Part shown: positions 26,701 to 37,800 of the stretch, one piece after another | Position numbering within the stretch: position 1 is the stretch's first letter | Layout: each line of letters opens with the position of its first letter | Assembly (NCBI GenBank): GCA_002633025.1 | Contig: NMRB01000005.1 | Location: 1,011,276 to 1,075,275, forward strand | Reading direction: 5' to 3' | Length of the DNA stretch: 64,000 nucleotides | DNA from: Notospermus geniculatus | Taxonomy: Eukaryota; Nemertea; Pilidiophora; Heteronemertea; Lineidae | Made by a program: the position numbers and the translations under genes | Notes under the pieces: generated by a model | The model's input: the letters and a program-made list of their open reading frames with translations, nothing else | What the model was told of the DNA's origin: nothing | Database searches by the model: none

Positions 26701-28671
26701 AAAGAACGACCTTATTCTACTAATTCTTCTGCTAAATAAACAGGTACTCCAAAGTTAAGCGATGGAAGTCGCCCCATTATAGATGGCGCCCTAGTATTTG
26801 ATAGTCTCGGTCACCCAACCGCTGTTGCGAATCTTATTTATGTAGCAACACTGTGGAACAAGACGGCTTGCTGCGCGAGACTACGTATCAGCGATACTCT
26901 GACAACGCTGCCACCCGTGAAGTAAGAATTACACTCGAGGGACTTCACGGTTTGGCAAAAGTAGAACACCATAATATTTTTTTTACCAAACGGAATCAAT
27001 GGCGGCATGGCCGCTGCGCAAAGGGCCTACTGCCTCCCAGCCAGCACTGTAGGCCTATTTCACCCTGAAAATCGACGGTATATGAAGAACAGTTGACTTC
27101 ACTGGTTGGAGCTATCACAACGGCAGACGAGTGTTTTCTGACCAGACCAGTGTCCTTAATTTGTACTTACTGCCATTACCTGCGTTGCGGGATTTCGATT
27201 CTACACATGTCACGAGACGCGTGTCGACGACTATTTTCGTTCCAGTTCAGCTTTAAACGAACGATTTGAAAAAGTGCCGGGATTTTTCTTTTTTGTCACC
27301 AGAGACCTTAAAAGGTTATGGTATATCTCATTGAGAAATAATTGCACCCGATTACAAGGTGATCTAGTTGTTGCATTAATTCATTAGGTGAATCGATTGT
27401 ATCCCCGGAAGATATAATCTTGAGGACGTCGGATGAATATCCAGGCACCGATTCGTAACGCCGCTAAAAGAGAAATACCAGTAATGATCGACGCTCGTCG
27501 ATTCCCATCGAATTAATAGACAGGTTTAGAAAGTGAACGAAAAAGTAACGGTACACGACAATAATAGGGAGTTTAAGAAATCAAACGATAAACGTTGACT
27601 TTACGACAACGTTATTTTGGTACCGAAAATGCAATATAGTGAGGTTTCGCAAGTCTGACGAAACACGAAATACGAAATTGGACTTCATTTCCATGACGTA
27701 ATGTATTTCAGGAGATGTTTGGTACCACAAATTTCTCCTGCTCAAGAGCGTCTTTTAGCGTATGACGTTAGACCGATAGAGTTTCTGTCTATATTAAACT
27801 TTGAAATTTATCTTTCGTTTCCACTTCGTAGATACGAAGTGGAAATTTAAAAATTGAAGATACATGTACTGTCTCGGTCTTTCATGGCGGAAGGGACATT
27901 TGTGGTACCAACCGTCTCCTGAAATACATTACGTCATGGAAATGAAGTCCAATTTCGTATTTCGTACTTCGTGTTTCGTCAGATTTTGCGAAACCTCGCT
28001 ATTAATCTGATGAATTCGCAGTATGAAAAAAACCCGTCAAAGTTAACGTGTAGCCTATCGTTTGATTTCTTAAACTCCTAATGTTCGGCTGACTTACCAA
28101 TATTTTCATGTGGGTGCTTCCATCCTCCGATGTCACTCAAATGCTTCATCAGTACGTCCATCGTGTCCTTGTTATTTCGTCCATACACACAGGAATGGTA
28201 GAATTCCTTTAATTTTCTCTCAGGTGAAGCAATCGTATTTTTTCGGACGGGCGACTCCATGATGTCTCTGACTTTTCTGCGGATGCGCTGCGCCATGATG
28301 TTCATTACTGTCCACGACTGCTCCCCCTCCGGCGCAGGGTGCGCCTTAATCCATCCCCCGCAGGAAAACTTGTAAAAGTCGTCGCAGGGACTCACGGACG
28401 GGTCTATGTTGGCTCTTAAGCGAGCTGCGTCCCTTAAACACTGGGGACGATCACATACCTCCAGCCTCCTGGCCCTTTCTTGGGCGAGCGTGACTCCTAA
28501 AGCCACGCAACAGATGGCCAAACAGACGACCCCAGCGCCTAACAAAACGTAGCAAATTTTTCTGCGAAGTTTTTTGTTGCCGTTTTTGACCACGGTGGCG
28601 GATTTTTCCGAGTCATTGCGTTTCAGTTGGTCATATTCGGCGTTTGGGAATGAATTGCTTTTCGTAGTCAT
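8716..28671 (-). CDS. M13-family metallopeptidase-like type II membrane protein, probably catalytically inactive
   Basis: Seventeen exons join into one 762-aa frame with matching phases: 28098-28671, 22390-22532, 17622-17780, 17254-17412, 16248-16369, 15860-15957, 15479-15606, 15100-15198, 12045-12122, 11684-11799, 11262-11311, 10980-11031, 10622-10689, 10260-10450, 9598-9696, 9392-9444, 8716-8815. Seen: a cytosolic tail, one membrane segment (residues ~39-63), CDDFY (96-100) and CGGW (104-107) of the M13 N-domain, GILQDPIY (580-587), the zinc site HELAH (606-610), and a C-terminal CEFW. The family comprises extracellular zinc peptidases such as neprilysin and ECE. Odd: the usual ENxxD zinc-ligand segment reads GQITAD (665-670), placing Gln where the ligand Glu belongs. 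The NAF/NAY substrate motif is shortened, and the usual catalytic His of the C-terminal DxHSP segment is absent. Start: the only ATG ahead of the membrane anchor. I infer a pseudoenzyme. The family call is firm; the exact subfamily is not. Confidence 0.92.
9080..9285. repeat. A-rich low-complexity stretch
   Basis: Repeated AAATAAA and AATAATCA words on the plus strand, between the last two M13 exons and exon 15. No function is inferred. Confidence 0.6.
10910..10963. repeat. Short hairpin in M13 intron 12
   Basis: ACACTGGGGTGATGGTGATA pairs with TATCACCATCACTCCCAGTG around a small AT-rich loop. It lies just 3' (on the gene strand) of the 52-bp exon 12 that ends at 10980. Confidence 0.7.
12205..15085. 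repeat. Satellite array, ~336-bp unit, nine copies, filling M13 intron 8
   Basis: The marker TTCTTGACGAAAAAGGAG (or a near match) recurs near 12345, 12669, 13011, 13353, 13688, 14024, 14366, 14714 and 15034, giving spacings of about 320-348 bp. Each unit also holds AGGTTGTAAATCACC, GGAAGAGGAAATACCAATG, TGGTGTCTTCAAGGGTTC and CGTTTCCGATACGCA. The array starts shortly after exon 9 and ends a few bases before the donor of exon 8. Units contain look-alike ~60-codon minus-strand open frames, which I regard as by-products of the repeat. Confidence 0.92.
17046..17158. mobile_element. Foldback element in M13 intron 4
   Basis: GTATTCATAAAACTTAGCAA on the left pairs with TTGCTATCTTTTATGAATAT on the right, flanked by TGGCT/AGCCA. 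The ends resemble those of the 2694/61566 family. Confidence 0.65.
17965..18146. mobile_element. Foldback element in M13 intron 2
   Basis: CAGGTGTAATG and GCCCCCCGT on the left pair with ACGGGGGGC and CATTACACC on the right, with a further internal palindrome around TGCCCGC and GCGGGCA. About 180 bp, no coding capacity. Confidence 0.65.
18990..19230. mobile_element. Foldback with a telomere-like GGTTAG tract inside
   Basis: TTTTCCTAACC, then GTATATCCATTA, on the left pair with TAATGGATATATCGGTTAGG, then AAAA, on the right. Between the arms, 19080-19160 is a degenerate array of GGGTTA, GGGCTA and GGATTA words. The tract is too irregular to call a true telomeric repeat. Confidence 0.6.
20785..20905. 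repeat. Short tandem repeat, ~40-45-bp unit
   Basis: GGATCGCAATCTG or GATCGCAATTTG occurs three times (near 20792, 20829 and 20870), each followed by a CACTGC/CACGAC and GTCGTTGGAG-like segment. Confidence 0.6.
22921..23060. mobile_element. MITE, 140 bp, TCAGGGCCGACCGCACAG termini
   Basis: The termini are TCAGGGCCGACCGCACAGAA and TTCTGTGCGGTCGGCCCTGA, exact inverse complements. A second copy of the family is at 25473-25619. Confidence 0.9.
23520..23900. repeat. Minisatellite, ~24-30-bp unit
   Basis: Repeats of GAAACTTTGAAATTTGAATA followed by CAGAAG or CAGGAG, in about a dozen imperfect copies within M13 intron 1. Open frames here are repeat artefacts. Confidence 0.85.
24386..24676. repeat. 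Minisatellite, ~20-bp unit
   Basis: Repeats of GGACCAGTAACCGAGGAGAA and close variants, about 14 copies. It is followed directly by a tRNA-like sequence at 24705-24795. Confidence 0.88.
24705..24795 (+). mobile_element. tRNA-like sequence (SINE head or tRNA pseudogene)
   Basis: An A-box-like TGGTGCAATGGCTAGACG and a B-box-like GGGTTCGAGTCCC are spaced as in a tRNA, followed by a T8 run near 24788. The acceptor and T stems do not pair well, so I do not call a functional tRNA. Confidence 0.45.
25430..25744. mobile_element. Foldback element with a MITE inserted
   Basis: The outer arms share GGCGATATCGCAAGCGAT with its inverse complement ATCGCTTGCGATATCGCC. The 25473-25619 MITE sits immediately inside the left arm, and the remaining spacer is on the right. 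Confidence 0.7.
25473..25619. mobile_element. MITE, TCAGGGCCGACCGCACAG family, nested copy
   Basis: Termini ATCAGGGCCGACCGCACAG and CTGTGCGGTCGGCCCTGAT match the copy at 22921-23060. Internal sequence such as CCTATCGGCAGTTTA is also shared. Confidence 0.88.
27565..28080. mobile_element. 516-bp foldback element abutting M13 exon 1
   Basis: Left arm TAGGGAGTTTAAGAAATCAA and right arm TTGATTTCTTAAACTCCTA match. A second paired block contains TTTCCATGACGTAATGTATT and its complement. The centre has a small hairpin (CCACTTCGTA / TACGAAGTGG). The right end is only about 16 bases inside intron 1 from the exon 1 donor at 28097. A shorter family member lies at 39706-39858. Confidence 0.82.
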
Positions 28672-29748
28672 TGCTGCTTATTTTTTTGGAAAAAGCTTTC
28701 GAGATGAAAATCGGAAATTAAGGATTCGTTGGACGACACTGGACTAACTTCCAGTTGCTCATATCCCGAAATTAAATCGAAAATCCTCCACAGATGGAAC
28801 GCCACTGTGATACCGTTCTACTGTTCGGTGGAAGCGAATGTGCCATCGCCATGAAATCACACAAATCCAAATATTCCTTCCCGAGGAAATTCAGCAGTTG
28901 CAAACAAAGAAACAAACATAGACCGCACTTCCCCCAAAACTCCGTCAGGCACGGCTAAGATTGTACTGCACCAGCTATTTCACATACGAAATCCACAAAA
29001 ACCAAAGGTTAATTTTCCAAATCTCCGGTGCCTCGTGCAGAAATTGCCGTCAGAGATTGTGCCATCCAGGAAAATTCACAGCTTATTTCTCGATATCAAG
29101 ACCACGAATCCTGCATCTCATCGACATCACAGCGGCAAACTTGCCCGAAATATAAACAGAAAAAGAACCGAAGCAGCCCTGCCCTTGGACGTCGGCGATG
29201 TGACAAGAATCATTCTCCCTTCAGCTGCTTCTCACCCCCGGCAAAAACCCGGTCTTCCGAGAGCAAAGGAGCTGCGATAAAAAAACATTCCTTGCCTGTC
29301 GTCCATCGGTATCAACTGAAAGCATCCCACAGGAGTGATATCTATCAGCGCCAATCGACCGCGCATTGCTTGATAACCAGAGCAGACAATTCTTGACGGC
29401 TCTCCAAGCAACTGCACAGCCGTGAATGTCTCTTTAGCCAACTCGCGGCAGTTTTTGATTGACGCAGTCGGATTCGGCGCTGATGGCATACGGTCGCTTT
29501 TCCAGTACAAACTGGTTTATAGCCGCCTTGTTGGTGTCAAGGAGTGCTTAACATGGTACATGAGGGGAGTGCACAAAATCCTTCGTCTGTCATGCCATTT
29601 ATCGAACGGACTTGGGGAAAGAGTTTCTAAGCGGGAATATTCTACAGCTTACCCAAAGGCATCACCCAGAAAGAATCTTTGCACAAGAGTGGATTCGAAA
29701 ATTCGAAATCTCAGTCCTAATTCTTTCATGAAGCTAAAGACACATAGA

Positions 29749-29886
29749 TGCGGTTCGTGCTCCGGTACGGCAACGGTAGGGGTGATTTTAAAGTTGACTG
29801 ACCCAATCCTGCTCGACCCATCATTCAGCCGGGTCAGTCAACTTTAAAAACACCCCTACCGTTGCCGCACCGGAGCACGAACCGCA
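29749..29886. mobile_element. Near-perfect hairpin element, 138 bp
   Basis: Left TGCGGTTCGTGCTCCGGTAC pairs with right GCACCGGAGCACGAACCGCA, and the pairing extends inward through AGTTGACTGACCC / GGGTCAGTCAACT. The loop is about 15-20 bases. Confidence 0.85.
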
Positions 29887-30194
29887 CCTATAGCAAGGTT
29901 CGATAGGTCTGTCTCATTTAAAAACGGACGGAAGGACGGGAACCTAAGAAGTACCTTAGTCAACGTCCCAGGTTTGTTACCTTTGATGCTATTGGTTACA
30001 CGAGCGTTTAACACCAGGGCTGCGCTGCTGTGATGAAAACAAATAAGGTCCTCCTTCTGATTGGTGGTCACCAAGCACATTAGGAACGCCCACCTATACA
30101 AAAGCCTTTTAGACAGAGTGCGTTGGTTGACTGTCGATGAAGAGAACACGAATAGGCCTTGTTAAATTAGATGAGGGTTCAGCTATTGATAAAA

Positions 30195-30853
30195 TGGTGT
30201 CTGCTCTATTCGCCTTATCCCAATTCGCCTTCTCTCATTTTGCCTTTTCTCATTTTGCCATTCCATATCTCGCCTTTTCTCAATTCGCCTTCACTTAACT
30301 TGCCTTTGTATTATTCTGCCTTTGTCTTAACTTGCCTTACTCCCAATTCACCTTTATCTCATCTCGCCTCATCCTAAATCGCCTTCTCATATTTCGCCTT
30401 CGTTCTATTCTGCCTTTGTATTATTTTGCCTTTTCTCTTTTCGCATTTTCTCGATTAGCCTTTGTCCCATTTCACCTTCTTCCCAATTTGCCTTTTCTCA
30501 TTTTGCCATTTCCCATCTCGCCTTTTCTCAATTTGCCTTTGCTTATCTTGCCTTTGTTTTATTCTGCCTTTGTCTTTACTGGCCTTTTCTCAATTCACCT
30601 TCGTCCCATCCTGCCACATCCTACTTTACCCTCTAATACATATTGCATTACTTCTCATCATACATATTATCAATGTTTGTTGAAAACTCACACGGAATAA
30701 CTCTTTGGCAAATGTTTGGGTGTAGAATATTAGTTTAAGGTCATGGAATGCAGTTTTTAAGAAAAGGTAAAATGAAACAAAGGCAAAATAGGAAAAGGTA
30801 AGATGAGACTAAGGCAAGATGGAACAAGGCGAAATAGGAAGAAGGCAAAATAN
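30195..30853. repeat. Pyrimidine-rich minisatellite followed by its inverse, ending at an 'n'
   Basis: 30195-30620 repeats TTCTCATTTTGCCTTT-like words about every 18 bases. 30760-30852 carries the inverse complement (AAAGGCAAAATAGGAAA-like). An undetermined base at 30853 separates this from the truncated MITE at 30854. Confidence 0.8.
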
Positions 30854-30952
30854 CGTCTAAACGCAAATGAGACCCGATGCGGGTCGATCGGATCCAATCG
30901 GATCGAATCTGAATGAGGTTTTTTGGCTTGTCGTCTGAACGGCCCTAATATG
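30854..30952. mobile_element. Truncated copy of the GGGCCGTTTAGAC MITE
   Basis: Inverse-complement match to 6885-6980, including CGGATCCAATCGGATCGAAT and the terminus ACGGCCCTAATA. It is cut at the 'n' at 30853, so the truncation may be an assembly effect. Confidence 0.7.
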
Positions 30953-32232
30953 ACATCCTTGAGCAAAGCAACACGAGGCGACTCAACCATTGTTTTACGA
31001 CCCCAAAATGTCAAATGTCAGCCGAATAAAAAACAACTTTGTTACATATATGACATTTCAAGATCATCGAAAATTTTTCCTGCCCCCTTGACCTTCTGTG
31101 TTCTCCTTCTTTTTATCATCAGCATTTCGATGGATTTTATTCCGCGGGGATGATGGTCTATAAGTGGCTTAGAAGAGCAAGATTGGCTCCATTTTGAACC
31201 ATGACATTATCGACGATGCCTGATGGTGAAAAATGCCTGACGGTACATCCAACTCAGCTCCATTATGTTTCCCGACCATATAGCAATGATTATTGATTTT
31301 CATTTTTCATATTCCTTAGGCGTTTCAAAGGGTTTTCGTTGACGTCACTATCTGATATCTGACGTCAGTTCATCACATACTCAACAGATCCTCATCCGCA
31401 AAAAAAAACAAGAAAGGGACATCGGAGAAAAAAAATGATGAACCCAGCAAGATGCCCAGATCCATAAACATGAACTGTCATTGGCCTCGGATCCAAGATA
31501 TCGGCGCTTCACAGAAAAGGACGTCATGACCCGACATGTCTCAGATATGTAAGAATGAGCTCATCCTGTCATGCCTGTAGCCAGGATCAAGTTACGTGGG
31601 GCGACTTATTTTCAGGCCTGCAGCTGTTGCAAGAGCCGAGTTAAAGGCCAGACAGATGGCCAGATGGATGGACGAATGAACAGACAGACAGACAGACAGA
31701 CAGATACCACGGCCATTGTGGTTTACGATCGAAACCATAACAAGATGCGGTAGGCGTAATAGGACAAATGAAGTTTAAAGATTTAATCCCACGATTTTAA
31801 AGGAGCCGATGTTTTTTCTATTCGTTATTGAGCGAACAAGGACACTTTCTCTGACGGATATTTTTCCCTCTTCCACCGGTATTCTTCATGGCAGTTGTGA
31901 CAGCGCTGAAACCTGGGCCTGAATATAAAGCAGTACAGAACACAAAATTTCACCTGATATTGTTATTATTTCACCACAATCAACGTCAAACACAATACAA
32001 TTGACATACTGAACGTGCTATTATTGACATTAATTTTATTAAGGTGGTTCAGATTTGTAATGGTGGTGGCAAAATTTCATAAGCCCAAATTGTATAAATA
32101 CATGTATCACCAAAAATTAATACATAAGCGAACCTATGAATTTTTGGTGATATCTAATTATACAATTTGGGAGAAAATGGACAATGTCATGAAGGCTAGA
32201 TATACAATATGTAAATTGCCCTCCCTATCATG

Positions 32233-32312
32233 TTAAGAACCGGTACAATTGAGGATTGACCCGGGACCGCCTGGGGCAGGCATGGATATCACTGCACCAC
32301 ACGAAAGGCAGT
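32233..32312 (-). mobile_element. tRNA-like relic (SINE head)
   Basis: On the minus strand an A-box-like GTGTGGTGCAGTGATATCC is followed by a B-box-like GGTCCCGGGTCAATCC. It is degenerate and adjoins the nested foldback. Confidence 0.35.
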
Positions 32313-32316
32313 CATA

Positions 32317-33347
32317 GGGCCATATTCTAGAAGCTTCACTTTAGTCCAAGGTTTACCTTTAGCTATTAGCAGTACTTCCACCTATCCAAAACCCCGGGTG
32401 AAACCCAGGTTTCTTCCGCGTACACCTATTTTTTGCCGTGTCTAATAGACCCGTGTTTAAAAACTAGGGCCCGAACTTATAAAAGGTGTTTTTCGCCTGT
32501 CTAACTTGGACTTGTTTAAGCCTAAACATTTGTAAGACAGCTGTTAGACAAGTCTACCAAAACACTGGTGTTTATCGGAATTTCGAACAAGGCAAGGACG
32601 TCAGTCTAGCTAGTCAAGTCCAACGGGTGATTAAGCATGTATCGCCGATCGCACTGCCTTTGTTGAGGCGATTATATAATGAATTGTAAGGGTCATGCCT
32701 TTGATGACCTCATTTACATGGCATTCGTCATAATAGGCCTGTTTGCTGTTGTGACTGGATGGATAGTACAACCTTACTCAAAAGTAAATGCCCACCTAAT
32801 TTTCCGGCATATTTCCTTGAATATTTTTCATAGCCACGTTTTCTTTTCACACAGATAATCTAGGGCAACTAGGACACCTTTTAAGACCAAAAAACTTGAA
32901 ATTATGAATGAATCACAAACTTAGACAGCTGCAAAACAAGCCCCCTGGCATGTTTTGCTATTCCTTTGTTATTTGGACACCGTTGTCTATCTTTGGACGG
33001 CGGTTTTAGACACGTCTGAGCTAGACATCCTTCTGTAATCGCAGTTTAAGCTAGACGACTGATTTAGACTTGTCTTGGCGAGTTAGACTTGTCTAAGAGA
33101 TAGACATCCTTTATAAGTTCGGGCCCATGTGTCTATTCGACCCGGCGAGCTCACGTCATTAGTTTAGTAATGTACGGTACTGAAAATAGATGTAAGCGCG
33201 TAGTGGTTTTTTTTCAAGCCCGGGGAAGACACGGGTCTAAAAAACCCACCAATTTGGGATAGGTGGAACTAAGGCTAGTGTTTGCAGGGCAGAATACAAA
33301 AGCTTAAAGCATACCTTAGAGTTAAGGAGGCTTCTAGAATATGGTCC
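32317..33347. mobile_element. Three-level nested foldback (element in element in element)
   Basis: The outer arms GGGCCATATTCTAGAAGC and CTTCTAGAATATGGTCC belong to the family seen uninterrupted at 37665-37787. A middle element (32372-33272) has ends TACTTCCACCTATCC and GGATAGGTGGAACTA. An inner element (32468-33126) has ends GGGCCCGAACTTATAAA and TTTATAAGTTCGGGCCC. No open frame of note. Confidence 0.82.
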
Positions 33348-34732
33348 ATAATCTTTTCTCAACTGACCAAACATCCTTGGAGGGTATCTAGACCTCTCTA
33401 TTGTCTAGCTATCTACTATAACAGTTACTTCATTACAACATGTATAATATGTACAAGTATGGTATCTACAAATTATTCCTGCACCATGTTCTGCTGAGGT
33501 ATTTTGAAAGGATAAGAATACTGGGGACGGAGTCAAAATAACTGTCTAAAACACTTGCTCTAAATAAGTTTTAAATAGCAGTGAAATTTTCCTCCAAGAA
33601 TACCCCTAACAACGTGAATATCTCAAATTAAGGACATCAACATTCAGTCTCAAAACGTCAAAGAAAATGACCTCAGGCTCATTCACTGGAGATTCTCTTA
33701 TCAGGGTACCTCTCCAATAAGGAGAACATATCCAGGGTTATATCTAGGATTTCAGAAGGGCATGGTGCAAACTTTGTGAAAAGGGCACTTCAACCTAGAA
33801 AAGGGCACTTTTTATTCCCGACATTTCTACTAACCAGCGGTGCCCCCTTTCCGTGGCACGGCGTACCGCCGCTCTAAAATGGCCTAGAAAAACCCTGATA
33901 TCTGACCCATCACAGCAATACTCTTCCTCAGTCGCACAAGATATGAACCAGGATGAACCAAAATAACTCCAGGAGATGAAGGAAGAAATGTAATCACTCA
34001 GATTTTACAAAAGACAGACAATAAGCCAAGGCCTACCGAAAATGACAAAACGTTGGTCTCAACCTGCCAACTTCAGAGCGACTTAGTACTGGTTTTGCAG
34101 TGGTGGGTCACAAGAATATATTATCCAATATATTCTTGGTCATATGGGTACTGGTATATTCTTGGTCACATATATGTCAGTCGAGAACATTTTCATGAAG
34201 GAGAAGTTAAACTGTACTTCATACCGGTTCATGTAATTGTGTCTGCATTTTTTAAGAAAATTCCATTTTCTGCCAAAATGGTAACAAGAAGCCTATGGGC
34301 CTTGTGCTCAGCTGACTTGTACATTACTCACCTGTAAATTCAAGTGTTCACAGCTGATACGTATCATTTAACAATGTATAGTTGTGTGTCAGCTGTGGTG
34401 ACAAAATCATTGAATAACTTCATTGTATTACTGGTATAATTTTCAATTTAACTGGCAACATAACCTTCGTAAGTGTAAAAATATTAAATGGAGAAATGTA
34501 TAATTCAAAACGAAATGCGAAATAGGCAATAGAATTAATAAAGTTCCCTAAAAACATCATCTTCATTTGATTCTTAGTCCAGTTAAAAAACCCTGTGCTC
34601 AGAGGATATCCCTCCAAATGCCCAAAGTACAGGTACCGTACTTTTTCTGCAAAGCAAAATTTCATATTTCTCAGCAAATTTTAGCAATACTGCATCTGCA
34701 AGACTCCAGTTTTAGCAAAAATTCAGAAATCT

Positions 34733-34738
34733 TTTATT
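34733..34738 (-). promoter_or_regulatory. Candidate polyadenylation signal of the Artemis gene
   Basis: Minus-strand AATAAA about 165 bases beyond the stop codon at 34900-34902. The matching position in copy B reads AATAAC. Confidence 0.5.
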
Positions 34739-34899
34739 TGTAAAAAATGTGCCCGCACTTATTTTCATTATACCTTCTTGTGAATGGCAAATTTTATGAA
34801 ATGCGAATCAACGAGAAATTTATCAAGTTTTAGAACTGCAAAAAGTGGTCGCAATATTTCATTTCAATTTTCATTGTGTAGGCCTGCCTAACCATGCTC

Positions 34900-37800
34900 C
34901 TAATCTAAAAGTTTTGGATCAAGATCGGCATCACTTAGGCCTGCATGGTTTTTACCATCCTCAGGGTCAGAAAACAGCAAATGATCATCAAGGCCTTCCG
35001 AGGGGTCAAGGTCGGCCACAAGGCCAAGGTCACTTGATTTACAACTGACTTCAGCATCATTCATTTGAGAATCTTTTTCCGACATAATGGGATCAACACC
35101 TGAATTATGATCATCAAGGCCTTCCGAGGGGTCAAGGTCAGCCACAAGGCCAAGGTCACTTGATTTACAACTGACTTCAGCATCATTCATTTGTGAATCT
35201 TTTTCCGACATAATGGGATCGACACCTGAATTAAGAGGATTTTCATTCATAGGACTCACCTCACCTGAAATTTCAGCACATTTGGCCCTGTTTTCGTTGG
35301 AAGTTGCAGCGACATTGACATCTGCTAACAACACATCATTCACACAAACATCAGCAGATTTCTCATCATGATCAGAGTCCAATAGTTTATCATCATCAGA
35401 TATATCTTTATCCAACACATCTGCATCAGGGGTGGTCGCCGCATCAGCATTTTTCCCCGAGCCCTTACTCGATGCTAAATCATTAGCAGCCTCTGCATCT
35501 GACAGCAGAATATGCTCATTAGAGTCTGAGGAGAAGAGATCGTGCGACACCTGACTGTGATTAATGTCCACCACAAGAGAATTTTCATCAATTTCTGTAA
35601 CCTCATTGCCTTGTATACTGTCAGCGCAAGTGTTGGTATTTACACTTTTAACTTGCGGGTTCATGGCATCATCCGCACTGACACCCGTACTGTCCAAGTC
35701 AACAACATTCCCATCAATATGTATGACACTACTGTCTAACGTAACAACATCTCTAGCGATAGCAATATGGTCCGGTTTTCCTCCTTCCAAAATAACGTCA
35801 CTGTCATCCTCTCCCTGTTCGTGTTCAAGAACAACATCGTTGCTAGAACTTGACAACTCTTCGCCAAGATTCAGTGTCGGGTTCAGTCGTCGACTTTGGA
35901 AAGGACAGACTCGAGCGATCTGGCGAACTTCGCCTGCAACACCCACACTCCCCTCACCCCGCGAGTCGACGATTATGACTTCATCTTCATCCTCCTCCTC
36001 CTCATCTTCATCGTCGTCACAATCGAAGCATTCCTCGACATCAGAATCATAAATTTCCTCATGCTGATGAAAATACAAAGAATCGTCATCGCTGTCAATT
36101 AGTTCTCCATCCTCGTCACAAAACGACTCATCGCCTTCGTAATCATCTGAACAATCCCCGCACTCAACAACCGAGCTATCACTCCCATCCTCACCGATCA
36201 CCTCCGCATCTGATCCATCAGAATCGTCTGCTGTAAGATCAATGATCTCAACAACTCTGCACCCAGTTGACCTCCCCGAATCGGAATTCCGGATCCCCGA
36301 ATAAAAACTCTCGGCTTTTATGGGCGACGAACCCTTCATAGACTTGCGCGCAGTTTGTTTTTTGAAATTCATGGCCCAGGCAGAACTACCAGCACTTCTG
36401 TCCAACTCTACACCCTCATCACTGCCGATGTGTTGTGACAACGGTTGACTGCACACCGTAGTTGCATCCGTATCAACCAGTCCACTATGGTCACAACTCG
36501 AATCCAACAGACTAGTATTTTGCTGAACAGGGGATATTCTCTCAGATTCGCAGATTTCTGCACCGTCTTTGGAACAATTCTCAGCAATACCGTCATCATT
36601 TCCTTGTCCTAGTCCTGAACCCTCCTTTGAACACAGTGTCTTCCCACTACTACTGGGATCTGCAACACCTGTAATCCCATCACGAGAACTAGTGACTTTG
36701 GAAGAGGTCCCCACATCTTCACTATTACTGGGATTTGCAAAACCTGTAATCCCATCACCAGAACTAGTGTCTTTGGAAGAGGTCCCCACATCTTCACTGC
36801 TACTGGGATTTGCAATATCTCTATTGCTGTCACTAGTAACTTTGGAAGAGGTCCCCACATCTTCACTATTACTGGGATTTGCAATACCTGTAATCCCGTC
36901 ACCAGAACTAGTGACTTTGGAAGAGGTCCCCACATCTTCACTATTACTGGGATTTGCAACACCTGTAATCCCGTCAGCAGAACTAGTGACTTTGGAAGAG
37001 GTCCCCAAATCTTCACTACTACTGGAATTTGCAACACCTGTAATCCCGCCACCAGAGCTAGCAACTTCGGAAGAGGTCCCCACATCTTCACAGTCATCAA
37101 GTAATTTCTCCATCTCTTTCTCTTCATCAGCCTCGACACCATTTATTTTATCCATGTCATCACCTTCTGACAAAAGATCATGACACAAATTCGAATCATC
37201 CTCGAACATATCGGCACTCTGCACAAATCCATTTAATTTTGGCGAGCTATGAGACAAAACATCATTCTCTAACATGTCATCGTCGTCGTCGCTTATGTAT
37301 GACAAAAGGGAGCCAACAGGTGGTGTTGCACCCGATTTAGACGACACGTCAGGTTCAGCATCATCGTCGCTCTTCAAGATATCTTCCCCATCATCATCAC
37401 TACCTTTATAAGAATCCGTGTGGTAGCTCTCTGCATCGCTTTGTTCATCTTTATGAGTGTCTTTCTCTTGTTCTTCTTCCATTTTGTCTTCTTGGTTATC
37501 GCTCGAGGGCCGAGCACGTTTTTTCGGTATAATCTCATCGTCATCGAAGAGAAGACCCTCAGAACTGCCATGAAAACCTGTAACAAAAAGTACAGTCTCT
37601 GAAAACGCTGTTACAAAGATTCAGCTTCAATCCTGGAGGAGGTTCTGGACCATAAAGAATTCATGGGCCATATTCTAGCAGCTTCCTTAACTCTAAGGTT
37701 TTCCCTTTATCTATTGTTAGCATGGCAGAATACAAAAGCTTACGGTGGACCTTAGAGTTAAGGAGGCTTCTAAAATACGATGGGCCATGAGTTTTGAGTG

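Larger units (their letters stand above)
28672..34899. other. Intergenic region between the M13 and Artemis genes
   Basis: The first part should contain the M13 5' untranslated region and promoter, but I see no diagnostic promoter element. The remainder holds a hairpin element (29749-29886), minisatellites (30195-30850), an assembly 'n' at 30853, a truncated MITE (30854-30952), a GACA microsatellite (about 31678-31702), a tRNA-like relic (32233-32312) and a large nested foldback (32317-33347). No protein gene is recognised. Confidence 0.6.

Noticed and set aside
30171-30700. Leu/Phe/Pro-rich frames resembling membrane segments
   Set aside because: Products of the TTCTCATTTTGCC minisatellite, not a membrane protein.
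35564-37183. Plus-strand frames opposite Artemis exon 11, one with repeated [18 protein letters not shown]
   Set aside because: Antisense shadows of the acidic tail; the minus strand carries the conserved in-phase gene.
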